From Marinomonas sp. UCMA 3892 (lineage in GTDB: Bacteria > Pseudomonadota > Gammaproteobacteria > Pseudomonadales > Marinomonadaceae), in NCBI RefSeq assembly GCF_012726345.1, contig NZ_PTXN01000014.1, forward strand, positions 1,283 to 65,282: a DNA stretch of 64,000 nucleotides, written 5' to 3'. Below, in pieces: positions 63,979 to 64,000 of this stretch (its first letter is position 1; each line of letters opens with the position of its first letter). The notes under the pieces were generated by a model that had not been told where the DNA came from, searched no databases, and worked only from the letters and a program-made list of their open reading frames with translations. Both the position numbers and the translations under genes were made by a program.

Positions 63979-64000
63979 CTAAGCGCCTAGCTCCGACGTT

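Overview
The window looks like a chromosome segment of a marine gammaproteobacterium of the Marinomonas type (Oceanospirillales). The reasons are moderate, AT-leaning base composition, many tripartite (TRAP, Tct) carriers, a LapA-like adhesin, SulP transport, and an indole-3-acetate (iac) cluster; I recall an iac cluster being reported from a Marinomonas strain, but the assignment is inference. No rRNA, tRNA, CRISPR array or replication origin was seen.

Left part (1-14 kb). The window opens inside a large minus-strand adhesin with an N-terminal retention module and a LapG-type cleavage motif. Next come a SulP anion transporter with a universal stress protein, then an arsenate resistance operon (arsR, a GAPDH-like enzyme, arsJ) with a clear candidate ArsR operator. 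A ParE-type toxin-antitoxin pair, a qmcA/nfeD membrane pair, a threonine-aldolase-like enzyme and a GNAT follow. A divergent pair then pairs a GNAT fused to a C39-like peptidase with an RLAN/RimK-type ATP-grasp ligase. This is the most likely under-described small-molecule or peptide-modification module here.

Middle part (14-44 kb) is catabolic. 14.3-22.3 kb holds an amine or amino-acid oxidation cluster: an ornithine-cyclodeaminase-like protein, RidA, an FAD amine oxidase, an APC permease, a soluble chemoreceptor with a degenerate CZB-like tail, an AraC regulator and an aldehyde dehydrogenase. A second related AraC gene faces it. 23.4-32.3 kb is a complete iacA-B-I-C-D-E-F-G order with iacH at the far end and an extra FMN alpha-hydroxyacid oxidase inserted before it. 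Divergent to it is a branched-chain-type ABC importer with a fused permease-ATPase, a ketopantoate-reductase-like enzyme and a class II aldolase. A MarR regulator (possible IacR) and a TRAP transporter follow.

Right part (44-64 kb). Two small minus-strand groups come first: a thioredoxin-like protein with an ArsP/DUF318-type permease, and a cell-envelope module of a cupredoxin-like protein, a DUF3034 barrel-like protein and a lipoprotein truncated haemoglobin, divergent from an AraC gene. A YrbL-like kinase-fold protein, a three-gene sensor system (response regulator, histidine kinase, solute-binding protein) and a tctCBA carrier follow. Then come a DMT exporter, a class V aminotransferase and a DUF3010 protein. 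From about 59.6 kb the character changes to short, mostly minus-strand unrelated genes (toxin-antitoxin, GNAT, CYTH, small membrane protein, nucleotide-binding protein) with three attC-like structures. This looks like an integron cassette array read right to left, whose integrase would lie outside the window.
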